64,000 nt of DNA. Origin: Alphaproteobacteria bacterium PA2 (lineage in GTDB: Bacteria > Pseudomonadota > Alphaproteobacteria > Caulobacterales > Caulobacteraceae). Location of the stretch: assembly GCA_002256425.1 (NCBI GenBank), contig NKIZ01000001.1, forward strand, positions 2,205,001 to 2,269,000, read 5' to 3'. Of this stretch, positions 36,464 through 44,233 are shown one piece after another (within the stretch, counting starts at the first letter, position 1; each line of letters opens with the position of its first letter). The notes beneath the pieces were generated by a model, which saw nothing but the letters and a program-made list of their open reading frames with translations, was not told the origin of the DNA and did not search any database. The position numbers were made by a program, and so were the translations under genes.

Positions 36464-37372
36464 TCAGGCCGCCAGGGCCTGGGCCTGCCGACCGTGCAGG
36501 AAGTCCGCCGCCCGCTGGGCGTGGGAGGCGGCGGCGAAGATGAACCGCCTGTCGCCGCCGAGGACCTTCAGCCAGCTGTCGATATAAGCGGCGTGATCCT
36601 CCCTGGGGGTGAGCTCAAGGCCAAGGTCTGCGCAGAGGAAGGCCGCGCCCAGTTCAGCCACAAGCTCTTCGCGGGCATAGCCTTCATCCCCCCAGCGCTG
36701 GCGGCCGAAGTCCCGGTCAAGGCGGGTCGGATGGCGGGTCCAGTGGGTGCATTCATGGGCAAGCGTTGCGTAATAGGCCTGGGGATCCACAAAGCTCTCA
36801 AAGACCGGCATCTGCACATGGTCTGGCCCCATGGCGTAGTAGGCCTTGTCACCCCCATGCCGGATCTTCGCGCCCGTGGCGGCGAAGAAGGCGTCAGCCG
36901 CAGCGTTCCGCGCTACGGGATCCAGAGGCTCCACTGGCGCGGGATGGAAGGCCTCGGGCAGACCCTCGACCTGTTCGACATTGAAGACGCTGTAGGCCTT
37001 CAGGAAGGCGACCTCGCGCTCCAGGGCCTCGCCCTGATCGGAGGACTCCGTGCGGGTCATGCGGTTGGCGTAGACCACCGTGGCGGCCTGCTCGCCCTTG
37101 CGGACATGACCGCCAAGATCCAGGGCCTGACGGAAGGTCATCCAGATCGGCGCAGAATATCCCTTAGCGACAGCCTGGCTCCAGAGCAGGAGAACATTGA
37201 CGCCGCTATAGGGCTGGAAGTTGTGCCGGAGCGGGCGGCTGATCCGCCCGGCGAGGTGCTCAGTGGACCAGGGTCTGGTCCAGGGGCGGACGCCCTTCTG
37301 CAGGTCTACGACGATCTGGGCCGTAACCCGGCTGTAGAGATCAGGGCGTGAGGTCTCAGGCGCGCGTGACAT
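36464..37372 (-). CDS. ardC: ArdC-type antirestriction protein
   Basis: A 302-residue ArdC-family protein. The N-terminal ssDNA-binding domain (DLYSRVTAQIVVDLQKGVRPWTRPW, YSGVNVLLLW, IWMTFRQALDLGGHVRKGEQA) is followed by a zincin-like domain with HECTHWTRHP (HExxH) and the downstream EELVAELGAAFLCADLGL. The ATG at 37372 follows AGGAGG. Such proteins protect incoming single-stranded DNA from restriction after conjugation. Confidence 0.93.
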   Translation of the reverse strand: MSRAPETSRPDLYSRVTAQIVVDLQKGVRPWTRPWSTEHLAGRISRPLRHNFQPYSGVNVLLLWSQAVAKGYSAPIWMTFRQALDLGGHVRKGEQAATVVYANRMTRTESSDQGEALEREVAFLKAYSVFNVEQVEGLPEAFHPAPVEPLDPVARNAAADAFFAATGAKIRHGGDKAYYAMGPDHVQMPVFESFVDPQAYYATLAHECTHWTRHPTRLDRDFGRQRWGDEGYAREELVAELGAAFLCADLGLELTPREDHAAYIDSWLKVLGGDRRFIFAAASHAQRAADFLHGRQAQALAA

Positions 37373-37439
37373 GGCGGCCTCCTTCAATTTGATTTTCCTG
37401 GTGAAGGCGCCCCGCCCGAAGGCGGAGCGCCGGGCGGGA

Positions 37440-37736
37440 TCAGCGGGACCAGATCAGGGCGTAGCCGTCGTCAGCTTCGACGATGGAGGCGTAGATCGGG
37501 GCCGGGAAGCTGGGATCGTCCAGCTTGACCGAGAGGTAGTCCCGGTTCTCGCGGCTGGTCTTCTTCCAGGCTGCGCCAAACTCGGTCTGGCCGGCGAAAA
37601 TCCGGAAGTCCGGGGCCTTGTCATTCTCCGTCCCGGCGGGCCGGAGCAGGGCCTGTTTGACGTTGAGGGTGAGGGTCTTGATGGCGCCGGTATAGCTGCC
37701 GTCTGCTTGCTTGTGGAATGTGCCGATGGTGGCCAT
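37440..37736 (-). CDS. DUF736 family protein
   Basis: A 98-residue protein of DUF736 ([33 protein letters not shown] ... [30 protein letters not shown]), found next to ardC in many alpha- and betaproteobacterial ICEs. Its function is unknown. It marks the last recognisable core ICE gene on this side. Confidence 0.92.
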   Translation of the reverse strand: MATIGTFHKQADGSYTGAIKTLTLNVKQALLRPAGTENDKAPDFRIFAGQTEFGAAWKKTSRENRDYLSVKLDDPSFPAPIYASIVEADDGYALIWSR

Positions 37737-38414
37737 GGGGTCGTCTCCTGTTGTCTACCGGGCTGCGCCCATCGCGGCCTCGATGGCGATCAACAGGGCG
37801 GGGTGCGATCCGGCCCCGCAGCCGCAGGCCCCCAGCGCCAGCGAAGGACGGCGAGACAAGACTTGTTTGGTCCGCGAGGAATGTCGCTCAGGCGACAGGG
37901 GAAAGAAGTTGCAGACCGCCGTTGCGGAGGACGGTCGGGGCATAGCCCTTTACCCCCGGCCAGATCAGGCCAGGAGAGGCGAGATGGACGCAGTCCGCCA
38001 ACAGGAGCCCTGCCCTGCCCCACCAATGAACGCCCAACCCGGCAGACAGCCACCAGGCGCCATCCCACCCACAACCGGGCTTCAAGCCGCCCGCGGCCTG
38101 AACCCTGGACGCAAACAAGCCCCGGCAATTTTACAGGCTTCGCCCCACGGCCAATGGCGCCAGATCAAGAGGCCAGCCGGATCGAGACCTCGACACCACC
38201 GGGGCACACACTGGAAAAGGCCCAGCTTACCTGCCGCGCTCAACCGAACACGATCGAACCGCAGACCTGGCCAATTGATATCGCTGCCAATCTGCCCGAG
38301 CGGACCGCCCTTGGGCGGGGTCTTCAGACAACTCGTAGATCAATGGCTCCTGGCTGGCCGGGCAAGTTCACGGGCCTGACAACCGACCCTTGGATTGATT
38401 GCTGGGAAGATAGA
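37737..38414. other. 678-bp region without a supported gene
   Basis: Several overlapping frames are open on both strands, but none has a family match, a ribosome-binding site or realistic composition. Two weakly similar stretches occur around 38125-38143 (GGCAATTTTACAGGCTTC) and 38360-38378 (GGCAAGTTCACGGGCCTG). In many relatives replication and partition genes or the element end lie around here. It may be decayed element sequence. Confidence 0.5.
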
Positions 38415-39677
38415 TCAGCCGCGGAATAGCATACTGATCGGAACCGCCCACATTTGCGGCCCAAAAGCCGCCCGTTGCTCTCCGGTGTAAAGAACAAGGC
38501 CCTGAAATTCCCGACCACCCGCCAGGTTGTCCCGGAACCATTTAAGGTGCCGGAAATCGCGCTGCTCGACATTGGATCCAGCCTTAACCTCAATACCGAT
38601 CAGCTGGCCGTCCTCGCCCTCGATGAGGAAATCCAGCTCCCGCTGCTCGCGGTCTCGGTAGTGATAAAGTCGAAAGTCTTCGGCCTGGGATTCCAGCAAT
38701 GCCGTGAGTTGAGCGTATACCAAAGTCTCAATCAACTTGCCGTTTAGGCTGCCGTCCAACCGGACCTTTTCGAATGACCAGTTCAGCGTCGAGCCCATCA
38801 AGCCGGTATCGGTGATGAAGAGTTTGTCCTGTTTGCCAACCCGGGCGTAGTCGGTCTTGGACCAGGGCGTCAATCGGTCAACGAGATAGAGGGTCTCCAA
38901 CGCGTTGATGTAGGTCTCAAGCGTTGGGCGGGAAGTCCCCAGGGCTGCCGAAATCGCCGTGGCGTCCATGAATCTGGACGACCAGGCGGCGAGAACCTCA
39001 ACCAATTTGAAAAGGTTGTCCTTTCGACGGATGTTGGCGACGTCGCGCAGATCGCGATCGATCAGCGCCTCAAGATAGTCATTGTGCCATTGGCGACGGG
39101 CTCGACCTTGGTGAAGTCGCACGGCCTCTGGGTAGCCCCCTGCCAACGCCATCTCGATATAGGCATCCTTGCTTAGCTGGTCGCCGGAAGCCGAAATGTC
39201 TCTCCACCCCCCTGCCCTGGCGATCTCCAGAAAGTGAGGCTTGTTTCGCTCAATTTCTCCTTGAGCCAGTGGGCGCAGGCGCACCTTGCGCACCCGCCCG
39301 GCCAGGGACTCTTTTACCTTTGGGAGGGTCATGATGTTGGCTGAGCCGGTCAACAGAAACCGCCCCGGCTTTTGGTTTTCATCGACGTCCTTCTTTACGG
39401 CCGCCAGCAATTGCGGGGCGCGTTGGACTTCATCGATTATCATCAGCTGGTCGCCGTGGGCGACAAAGCCATGGGGATCTTCCAGCGCCGCATTCAGCAA
39501 GGTCTGGTCATCCAAAGTCCGATAGATTGCTCGGGCGCCGGGATCCTCGCCGATCAGCTTAGCAAGAGTTGTTTTGCCACACTGCCGGGGTCCTTCCAGA
39601 AGCAGGACGCGGCTCTGGCTCAAGCCTTCGCGTATTGTTCCAGCCTGCCAACGCTCGAAGACTTGATATGTCGTCAT
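38415..39677 (-). CDS. AAA-type ATPase with DUF4143 domain
   Basis: A 420-residue protein with an AAA domain (Walker A LLEGPRQCGKTTLAKLIG, Walker B QLMIIDEVQRAP, sensor FLLTGSANIMTLP) and a C-terminal DUF4143 nuclease-like region (ESQAEDFRLYHYRDREQRELDFLIEGEDGQLIGIEVKAG), whose D...EVK pattern resembles a PD-(D/E)XK core. Such proteins are common accessory genes in mobile regions; proposed roles include defence or toxin-antitoxin-like functions, without firm proof. The ATG at 39677 is chosen over an upstream TTG. Confidence 0.88.
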   Translation of the reverse strand: MTTYQVFERWQAGTIREGLSQSRVLLLEGPRQCGKTTLAKLIGEDPGARAIYRTLDDQTLLNAALEDPHGFVAHGDQLMIIDEVQRAPQLLAAVKKDVDENQKPGRFLLTGSANIMTLPKVKESLAGRVRKVRLRPLAQGEIERNKPHFLEIARAGGWRDISASGDQLSKDAYIEMALAGGYPEAVRLHQGRARRQWHNDYLEALIDRDLRDVANIRRKDNLFKLVEVLAAWSSRFMDATAISAALGTSRPTLETYINALETLYLVDRLTPWSKTDYARVGKQDKLFITDTGLMGSTLNWSFEKVRLDGSLNGKLIETLVYAQLTALLESQAEDFRLYHYRDREQRELDFLIEGEDGQLIGIEVKAGSNVEQRDFRHLKWFRDNLAGGREFQGLVLYTGEQRAAFGPQMWAVPISMLFRG

Positions 39678-40193
39678 AACGGGCACCAAATATCTGGTCG
39701 CGATATTCCTATTACGATAGCCGCAATATGTAAAGTATGGATGCCGCTAAGTGAACATTACAACCCGACCATCGACCTGAACCAACCTTGGCCAAGCTGC
39801 CAAACTGTACGGACAACCGGCGCCAACTCACCTGAACCCGTATCCGCCAACCGACCGTCTGACGGCCAACCGCCGCTCAGTCCGCAAATGCCTTTGAAGG
39901 CGACTTTGCGGACAGGTTAATTGTCGGACGAATTACCGGACAAATGGAGGGCTCAAGGTGGCGTTGGTCGCCTATGCACGGGCCACATCCATAGTCAGGA
40001 CGCAAGCTGGGAGTCTGGGGCCTACCAAAATCAGAAAAAGCGGGATGGCGCCGGACGGTTACAGTCAGACCCCGATTCCTGCGCGATTAGATCAGCCAAC
40101 GCGCCAGGCGGTTGCCGACGACTGGTTCTTGGCTGCACCAAGCTGATATGTGTGAGGGCCGAAGGCTCGACGCGGGATAGTGGGGACACAGCT
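39678..40193. other. Intergenic region with an inverted repeat and a CGGAC motif cluster
   Basis: No gene is supported; the frame that runs into the sugar dehydrogenase from 39921 lacks coding character before 40194. The region holds the hairpin at 39880-39913 and several CGGAC motifs (39810, 39909, 39925, 39937). Confidence 0.55.
39880..39913. repeat. Inverted repeat with nested dyad
   Basis: Arms GTCCGCAAA (39880-39888) and TTTGCGGAC (39905-39913) enclose a second dyad, CCTT-TG-AAGG. Two more CGGAC motifs follow within 30 bp. It could be a protein-binding site, recombination site or terminator; it lacks a T-tract on the plus strand. Confidence 0.55.
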
Positions 40194-41483
40194 ATGGCCA
40201 TCGCCAGAAAACATCTCATGACGACCGGATTGGCGATCAGCCTGGCCTTCACCCCCCTCACTTCGGCCTGGTCGCAGGCCACTACGCCCAACTACCTTCC
40301 AGGACCAGATTATGCCGGCGTCGCAGGATCGCCCGCTGAGAACGCCCGGATCACGGCGCTCTGCGGCAAGAACCGCAATGCCGCCGATGGCTATGCGCCG
40401 CCGCCCACATTCGCGGGTCAGACCCGAGCACCGCTCGCCAATTCAAAACAAGCCTTTGAAGTGGACGTGGTGGCAAAAGTTGATCGAACCTGGGGCCTGG
40501 CGGTGTTGCCAGACGGTCGGGCATTGATCTCGATCCGGGCGGGCGGATTGCGCATCATTGACCAGACCGGCGTCGTCTCCCAGCCCCTTGCGGGCTCTCC
40601 GGCAATCCAGAACGCCCGGCTGTCAGGTATGTATGATGTGAGCCTGGACCGTGACTTTGCCCACAACCGCACGCTCTATCTGGGCTACGTGACCCGGCTG
40701 AGTGACACTGATCCGGCGGCTGTGGGCCGCATCGCCAGTGCGAAGCTCTCACTTGATGGCATGGCGCTGGAGGATCTGAAGATCCTGCGTGAAGGTCCTG
40801 ACATCTTGCCGCGCCGCATTGTGCAAGCCCGCGACAGAACGCTGTTGATCGCTTCGGCCGTGATCGATTCCGGTGGACCCAACCCACAGTCGCTGCAGAG
40901 CCAGCTGGGCAAGGTCTTGCGGATCAATCGCGACGGTTCAATTCCGAAGGACAATCCTTTCGTGAAAGACACTACGGCCAATCCAGCGATCTATGCCCTG
41001 GGTTTCCGCGACGTGCATGGCGCAGCGATTGATCCGAGGACCGGCGCCCTGTGGGTGGCGGAGAACACCCCGCGTGGCGGTGATGAGCTGAACCGGATCA
41101 AGGCCGGTGGCAATTACGGGTTCCCGGTGATCAGCTATGGCCGCGAGAACGGCGGCGCCTTGATTAATGGCGGCAAGACCGCTCAGGAAGGCATGGAGCA
41201 ACCCGCTTACTATTGGAACCCCTCGATCGCCCCCGGTAGCCTGATGTTCTACACGGGCCGAGCATTGCCAGGCTGGAGGGGCAACGCATTCATTACCGGC
41301 CTTTCGGGCGAGCAACTGGTTCGTCTTGAGATGAAAGCCGGGAGGGTGGTGGCTGAAGAGAAGCTGCTGATGGATCGCTGCGTGCGGATGAAGTCGGTCG
41401 CTCAAGGCCCGGACGGCTTCATTTACGTCACCACAGATGAACCCAAGGCCGAGCTCCTGCGTCTTAGACCATTTAAGAAGTAG
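40194..41483 (+). CDS. PQQ-dependent sugar dehydrogenase (glucose/sorbosone dehydrogenase family)
   Basis: A 429-residue periplasmic beta-propeller enzyme. The ATG at 40194 begins a signal peptide (MTTGLAISLAFTPLTSAWSQA). Family motifs include WGLAVLPDGRALISIRAGGLRIID, QSQLGKVLRINRDGSIPKDNPF, YALGFRDVHGAAIDPRTGALWVAENTPRGGDELNRI and NYGFPVISYG. It would oxidise sugars with PQQ as cofactor. It is the only clearly metabolic gene in this accessory region and has no PQQ-synthesis neighbours in the window. Confidence 0.9.
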   Translation: MAIARKHLMTTGLAISLAFTPLTSAWSQATTPNYLPGPDYAGVAGSPAENARITALCGKNRNAADGYAPPPTFAGQTRAPLANSKQAFEVDVVAKVDRTWGLAVLPDGRALISIRAGGLRIIDQTGVVSQPLAGSPAIQNARLSGMYDVSLDRDFAHNRTLYLGYVTRLSDTDPAAVGRIASAKLSLDGMALEDLKILREGPDILPRRIVQARDRTLLIASAVIDSGGPNPQSLQSQLGKVLRINRDGSIPKDNPFVKDTTANPAIYALGFRDVHGAAIDPRTGALWVAENTPRGGDELNRIKAGGNYGFPVISYGRENGGALINGGKTAQEGMEQPAYYWNPSIAPGSLMFYTGRALPGWRGNAFITGLSGEQLVRLEMKAGRVVAEEKLLMDRCVRMKSVAQGPDGFIYVTTDEPKAELLRLRPFKK

Positions 41484-41486
41484 GTC

Positions 41487-41688
41487 AGTGACGTCGATGA
41501 AGATCCGGCCTGGTTCCGCACCACCCTGACCATCGACCAGCAGGACGATGGCAAGACCGTCATCACCCTGCGCCAGTTCCATCCAACCCGGGGCGCAACG
41601 CGACGCAGGCATCGGCTTCAGCGCCGTCGAGTTCGGCTATCAGACTTTTGAAAAGCTGGCCCTCCATGAGAAGACCATGGGCGGCTAA
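41487..41688 (+). pseudogene. SRPBCC (AHSA1-like) gene remnant, 5'-truncated and frameshifted
   Basis: The first 26 or so codons read DVDEDPAWFRTTLTIDQQ then GKTVITLRQFHP. A one-base shift near 41590 puts the frame into QRDAGIGFSAVEFGYQTFEKLALHEK, ending at TAA 41686-41688. Together they match the C-terminal part of an SRPBCC-domain protein. There is no start region, so this is the 3' remnant of a broken gene directly behind the sugar dehydrogenase stop. It suggests a past deletion or insertion at this point. Confidence 0.7.
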
Positions 41689-41789
41689 TCGGACCCGCGT
41701 GCAAAGGCTGTAATTATGACTTGGGTCCATCCCGCAAAGGTCCATAGCGCGACTTTTTCGAACCTTTCCTATTGAGCACCGAGCTCTAG

Positions 41790-42911
41790 TCAGACGGACT
41801 GGATGTTTCGTAGCAGGCCCAGCAAAGCCGTATTCATGTAGTAGCTGTCGCGCCCAAGCCTGACCTTCCGCATGATCCCGATGCGGGCGAGCTCGTCGAG
41901 ATATCGGGTCGCCGTGATGCGGCTGACGCCCAGGTCCCGCTCGACGAATGCGATCTTGCTGTAGGGGTGGCTGAAGATATTGTTCAGCAGATCCTGGCTG
42001 TAGATGCGGGGAAGCTCGCTGCGGATCCGGGCTTTGTGCTCCAACATCAAGTCGCGGATGCGGTGCACAAGACGGGTCGTTTGACCGGCCATCTGCTCTA
42101 CGCCATCCAGCAAATAGAGCACCCACTCCTCCCAGGCGTTGTCGGCGCGGACCTTCTGCAGAAGGCGGTAATAGTCTGCCTTGTTCTGGTTGATGTAGCG
42201 GGAGAGGTAAAGGACCGGCGTTCCGAGCAACCCCTCCTTGACGAGATAGAGAATATTGAGGATCCGGCCCGTTCTGCCATTCCCATCGTAGAACGGATGT
42301 ATGGTTTCGAACTGATGGTGGATGACCGCCATCCGCACGAGCGGGTCGAGGTCGGTCATCTCCGGGGCGTTTATGAAGCGCTCCAGATTGGCCATGAGCG
42401 ACACGATTTCTGCATGGGATTGCGGCGGGGTGAAAACGACCTCGCCGGTGCGGTCGTTCTTCAATTCAGTGCCTGGGAGCTTTCGAAACCCGGCCAGGTT
42501 TTCCTCCAGGGTCGCCTGGATTACAAGAATGTCCTGGTTGGTGATCAGGCCTGTCGTCCGAACGGTCTGGAAGCCCTCCCGCAGCGCCAGGGCGTAGTTG
42601 TAGACCTCTTTCGCTGCGAGGCTGGCGAAGCGGTTCGCCACAGCGTCGCTACGGTAGAGGTCATCCTGGGTCGTTATGATGTTCTCGATCGCAGAACTGT
42701 CCTGAGCCTCCTGAAGCGACAGCGTGTTGATGAGGATCGCCTCATTCGGGACCAGGCCTGCCGCCCCCTTCAGCTCCGCGAGCGCCCGGTGGGCTGTCGT
42801 CAGTTTCTTCAGGACGGTCCGCGTCTCCAGGTCTATGCCGAGCGGCAGCAGTTGTGGGACGTAGGCTTGGGGCAGGCCCATGGCGCTTCCATATGTATAG
42901 ACGTTGGCCAT
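41790..42911 (-). CDS. Fic family protein with C-terminal winged helix
   Basis: A 373-residue Fic protein. The inhibitory-helix motif SSAIEN (in AQDSSAIENIITT, about 71-76) comes before the Fic core, as in class II self-inhibited enzymes. The active site is HPFYDGNGRTGR, and the C-terminus is a winged helix (IAFVERDLGVSRITATRYLDELARIGIMRKVRLGRD). The family transfers AMP to proteins; such stand-alone members may autoregulate. It lies downstream of the CRISPR repeat on the same strand. Confidence 0.9.
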   Translation of the reverse strand: MANVYTYGSAMGLPQAYVPQLLPLGIDLETRTVLKKLTTAHRALAELKGAAGLVPNEAILINTLSLQEAQDSSAIENIITTQDDLYRSDAVANRFASLAAKEVYNYALALREGFQTVRTTGLITNQDILVIQATLEENLAGFRKLPGTELKNDRTGEVVFTPPQSHAEIVSLMANLERFINAPEMTDLDPLVRMAVIHHQFETIHPFYDGNGRTGRILNILYLVKEGLLGTPVLYLSRYINQNKADYYRLLQKVRADNAWEEWVLYLLDGVEQMAGQTTRLVHRIRDLMLEHKARIRSELPRIYSQDLLNNIFSHPYSKIAFVERDLGVSRITATRYLDELARIGIMRKVRLGRDSYYMNTALLGLLRNIQSV

Positions 42912-43143
42912 TTTCTATATACGTTTCGCTGACATGTATACCCTTCCAGCCTAACCCGACATGTCCGCAGACCTGGGCATGGTGATTGTTGACCTTCGCG
43001 GCGTAGGTGACTTCATCACGGCGCCGGCCGGTCTGGGACAATCTGTCTGCGTGCTCGCCATGGCCAGCTGAGGCGAAGGCGGGAAAGGATCGGCCTGGGA
43101 CCGCAAAATACGGGTCACTCTGTCGGCGATGCCTTGGGAAACC

Positions 43144-43172
43144 CCGCCCCGAAGCCTGACGCCCCGGGGCGG
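43144..43172 (-). terminator. Strong hairpin downstream of the CRISPR-like repeat
   Basis: On the minus strand, CCGCCCCG and CGGGGCGG form an 8-bp GC stem around a 13-base loop, followed by GGTTT. It begins 22 bases after the end of the repeat. It may be an intrinsic terminator for the cas/repeat transcript or a structural part of a guide RNA. The T-run is short, so termination is not certain. Confidence 0.5.
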
Positions 43173-43194
43173 AAGTCGCCGTAATCGTATCGAA

Positions 43195-43226
43195 TTTTCA
43201 ATCCACACCCGAACGGGCGAAGGGCC
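43195..43226 (-). CRISPR. Solitary type I-C-like CRISPR repeat
   Basis: Read on the minus strand, this 32-base stretch ends GTGGATTGAAAA. The GTGGATTGAAA part is the near-invariant 3' end (the crRNA 5' handle) of type I-C repeats. Upstream, CGCCC and GGGTG form a 5-bp stem (one G-T pair) around GTTC, the hairpin Cas5 normally recognises. It lies 125 bp downstream of cas7, where adaptation genes and the array would normally be, on the same strand. No second copy was found within 44 kb either side by eye, so this is one repeat with at most one following guide-like sequence. Confidence 0.7.
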
Positions 43227-43351
43227 TAGATCACACACACCCCGACACAGGTAAAGTCGGGCGCAGCGCCGGATCCTGCGATTTCCGTAGCGACGCCAGC
43301 CATACCCAGGCTGTTATCTGACAGGGGGCCGTCTGGTCCGGAGCCAGCGCC

Positions 43352-44233
43352 CTAAAGTCTGCGTTCCAGGGTCACGCCAGCTGGCAGGTTGTCCTCATTG
43401 ACCTTCACCACATAGTCGGAGAATGCGCGGGCGATCCGCCCCTCGGCGCCGGCAGGCTCTATGGTCACCCGGTCAAACAGGGTGTGGGCCAGGGCGTTTC
43501 CGAGATCACTCTCGTGGCGGAAGACGAAGAGGCCCCGGGCTGACATTTCACCCCTGGAGGATGCGCGATCGTGCTCGAACATTTCGCAGAGGCCCCGCCA
43601 GAAGAGTTCAAGGTCTTCCTGTGACAGGCCTGTTCCCTTGACCGGATCATTGGCCAGGCGCGCGGAGACAAAGCCGTGGGCCCGGTAGAGGCCGTAAGGC
43701 ACAATGTATTTTCGCCCCATGGTGCGGTCCGTCCGCTGGGCGTCTTCCTCATTGGTCACGGCATTGCGGGTAAGGGTCACATCCAGGGGCATGATCGGGT
43801 CAATGGACTGGGCGAAGGTCATCTGGATCGGGCCCCTGACCTGGCCGGCATTGATCTGCGTCGTCATGACCGCGCCAAAGGCGCGGATGTCATAGAAGTT
43901 GTCACACATCCAGCGGATCAGGTTTCGCGCCTGATCCTCATCTGACGGGACCTTTTTGGGTTCGATTTCGAGGTTGAGGGCGGCATAGGCCCGCTCATGG
44001 GCGCGGTTGAGCACGGCGCGCTCCGCGACATAGATCTCATAGCCTGGATCCTGCGCGCGGGTCGCCGAGACATAATTCCGCAACCTGCGCTTCAGGGCGA
44101 CATCGGTCACCAGGCCCCGACCGGTCTCCGGGTCCATGCGGGGGGCGTTGCCGGCGTCGGGATCGCCATTGGGATTCCCATTGGTGACATCGAACAGGAA
44201 GACAAAATCATACCGGTGGGTAATCGGGCTCAT
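43352..44233 (-). CDS. cas7: Type I-C Cascade backbone protein Cas7 (Csd2)
   Basis: A 293-residue Cas7/Csd2. The N-terminus is diagnostic (HRYDFVFLFDVTNGNPNGDPDAGNAPRMDPETGRGLVTDVALKRRLRNYV), followed by FYDIRAFGAVM and GQVRGPIQMTFAQSIDPI. Cas7 subunits line the crRNA along the Cascade backbone. The ATG at 44233 overlaps the cas8c stop (TGATG). Length is normal and nothing appears broken. It is the last cas gene; 125 bp later comes the solitary repeat. Confidence 0.96.
   Translation of the reverse strand: MSPITHRYDFVFLFDVTNGNPNGDPDAGNAPRMDPETGRGLVTDVALKRRLRNYVSATRAQDPGYEIYVAERAVLNRAHERAYAALNLEIEPKKVPSDEDQARNLIRWMCDNFYDIRAFGAVMTTQINAGQVRGPIQMTFAQSIDPIMPLDVTLTRNAVTNEEDAQRTDRTMGRKYIVPYGLYRAHGFVSARLANDPVKGTGLSQEDLELFWRGLCEMFEHDRASSRGEMSARGLFVFRHESDLGNALAHTLFDRVTIEPAGAEGRIARAFSDYVVKVNEDNLPAGVTLERRL

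Larger units (their letters stand above)
16874..38414. mobile_element. Integrative and conjugative element, transfer core
   Basis: A nearly complete Trb-type mating-pair apparatus, coupling protein, MOBP relaxase, traF protease, transglycosylase and regulators in the order usual for alphaproteobacterial ICEs. The left limit is set at the RES/MbcA toxin-antitoxin and the right limit after DUF736; both are approximate. No integrase lies in this span. The two serine recombinases at 47525-50337 could serve, in which case the element extends to about 50.4 kb and includes the CRISPR locus. No tRNA or long flanking direct repeat was seen. Confidence 0.7.

Noticed and set aside
37371..38429. 352-codon plus-strand frame over the gap after DUF736
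   Set aside because: It runs antisense through DUF736 and shows low-complexity, Pro/Arg-rich sequence with no family match or ribosome-binding site.
43150..43192. A possible second CRISPR repeat after the solitary one
   Set aside because: The GC-rich stretch forms a hairpin but lacks the conserved GTGGATTGAAA end, so it is treated as a terminator-like structure.
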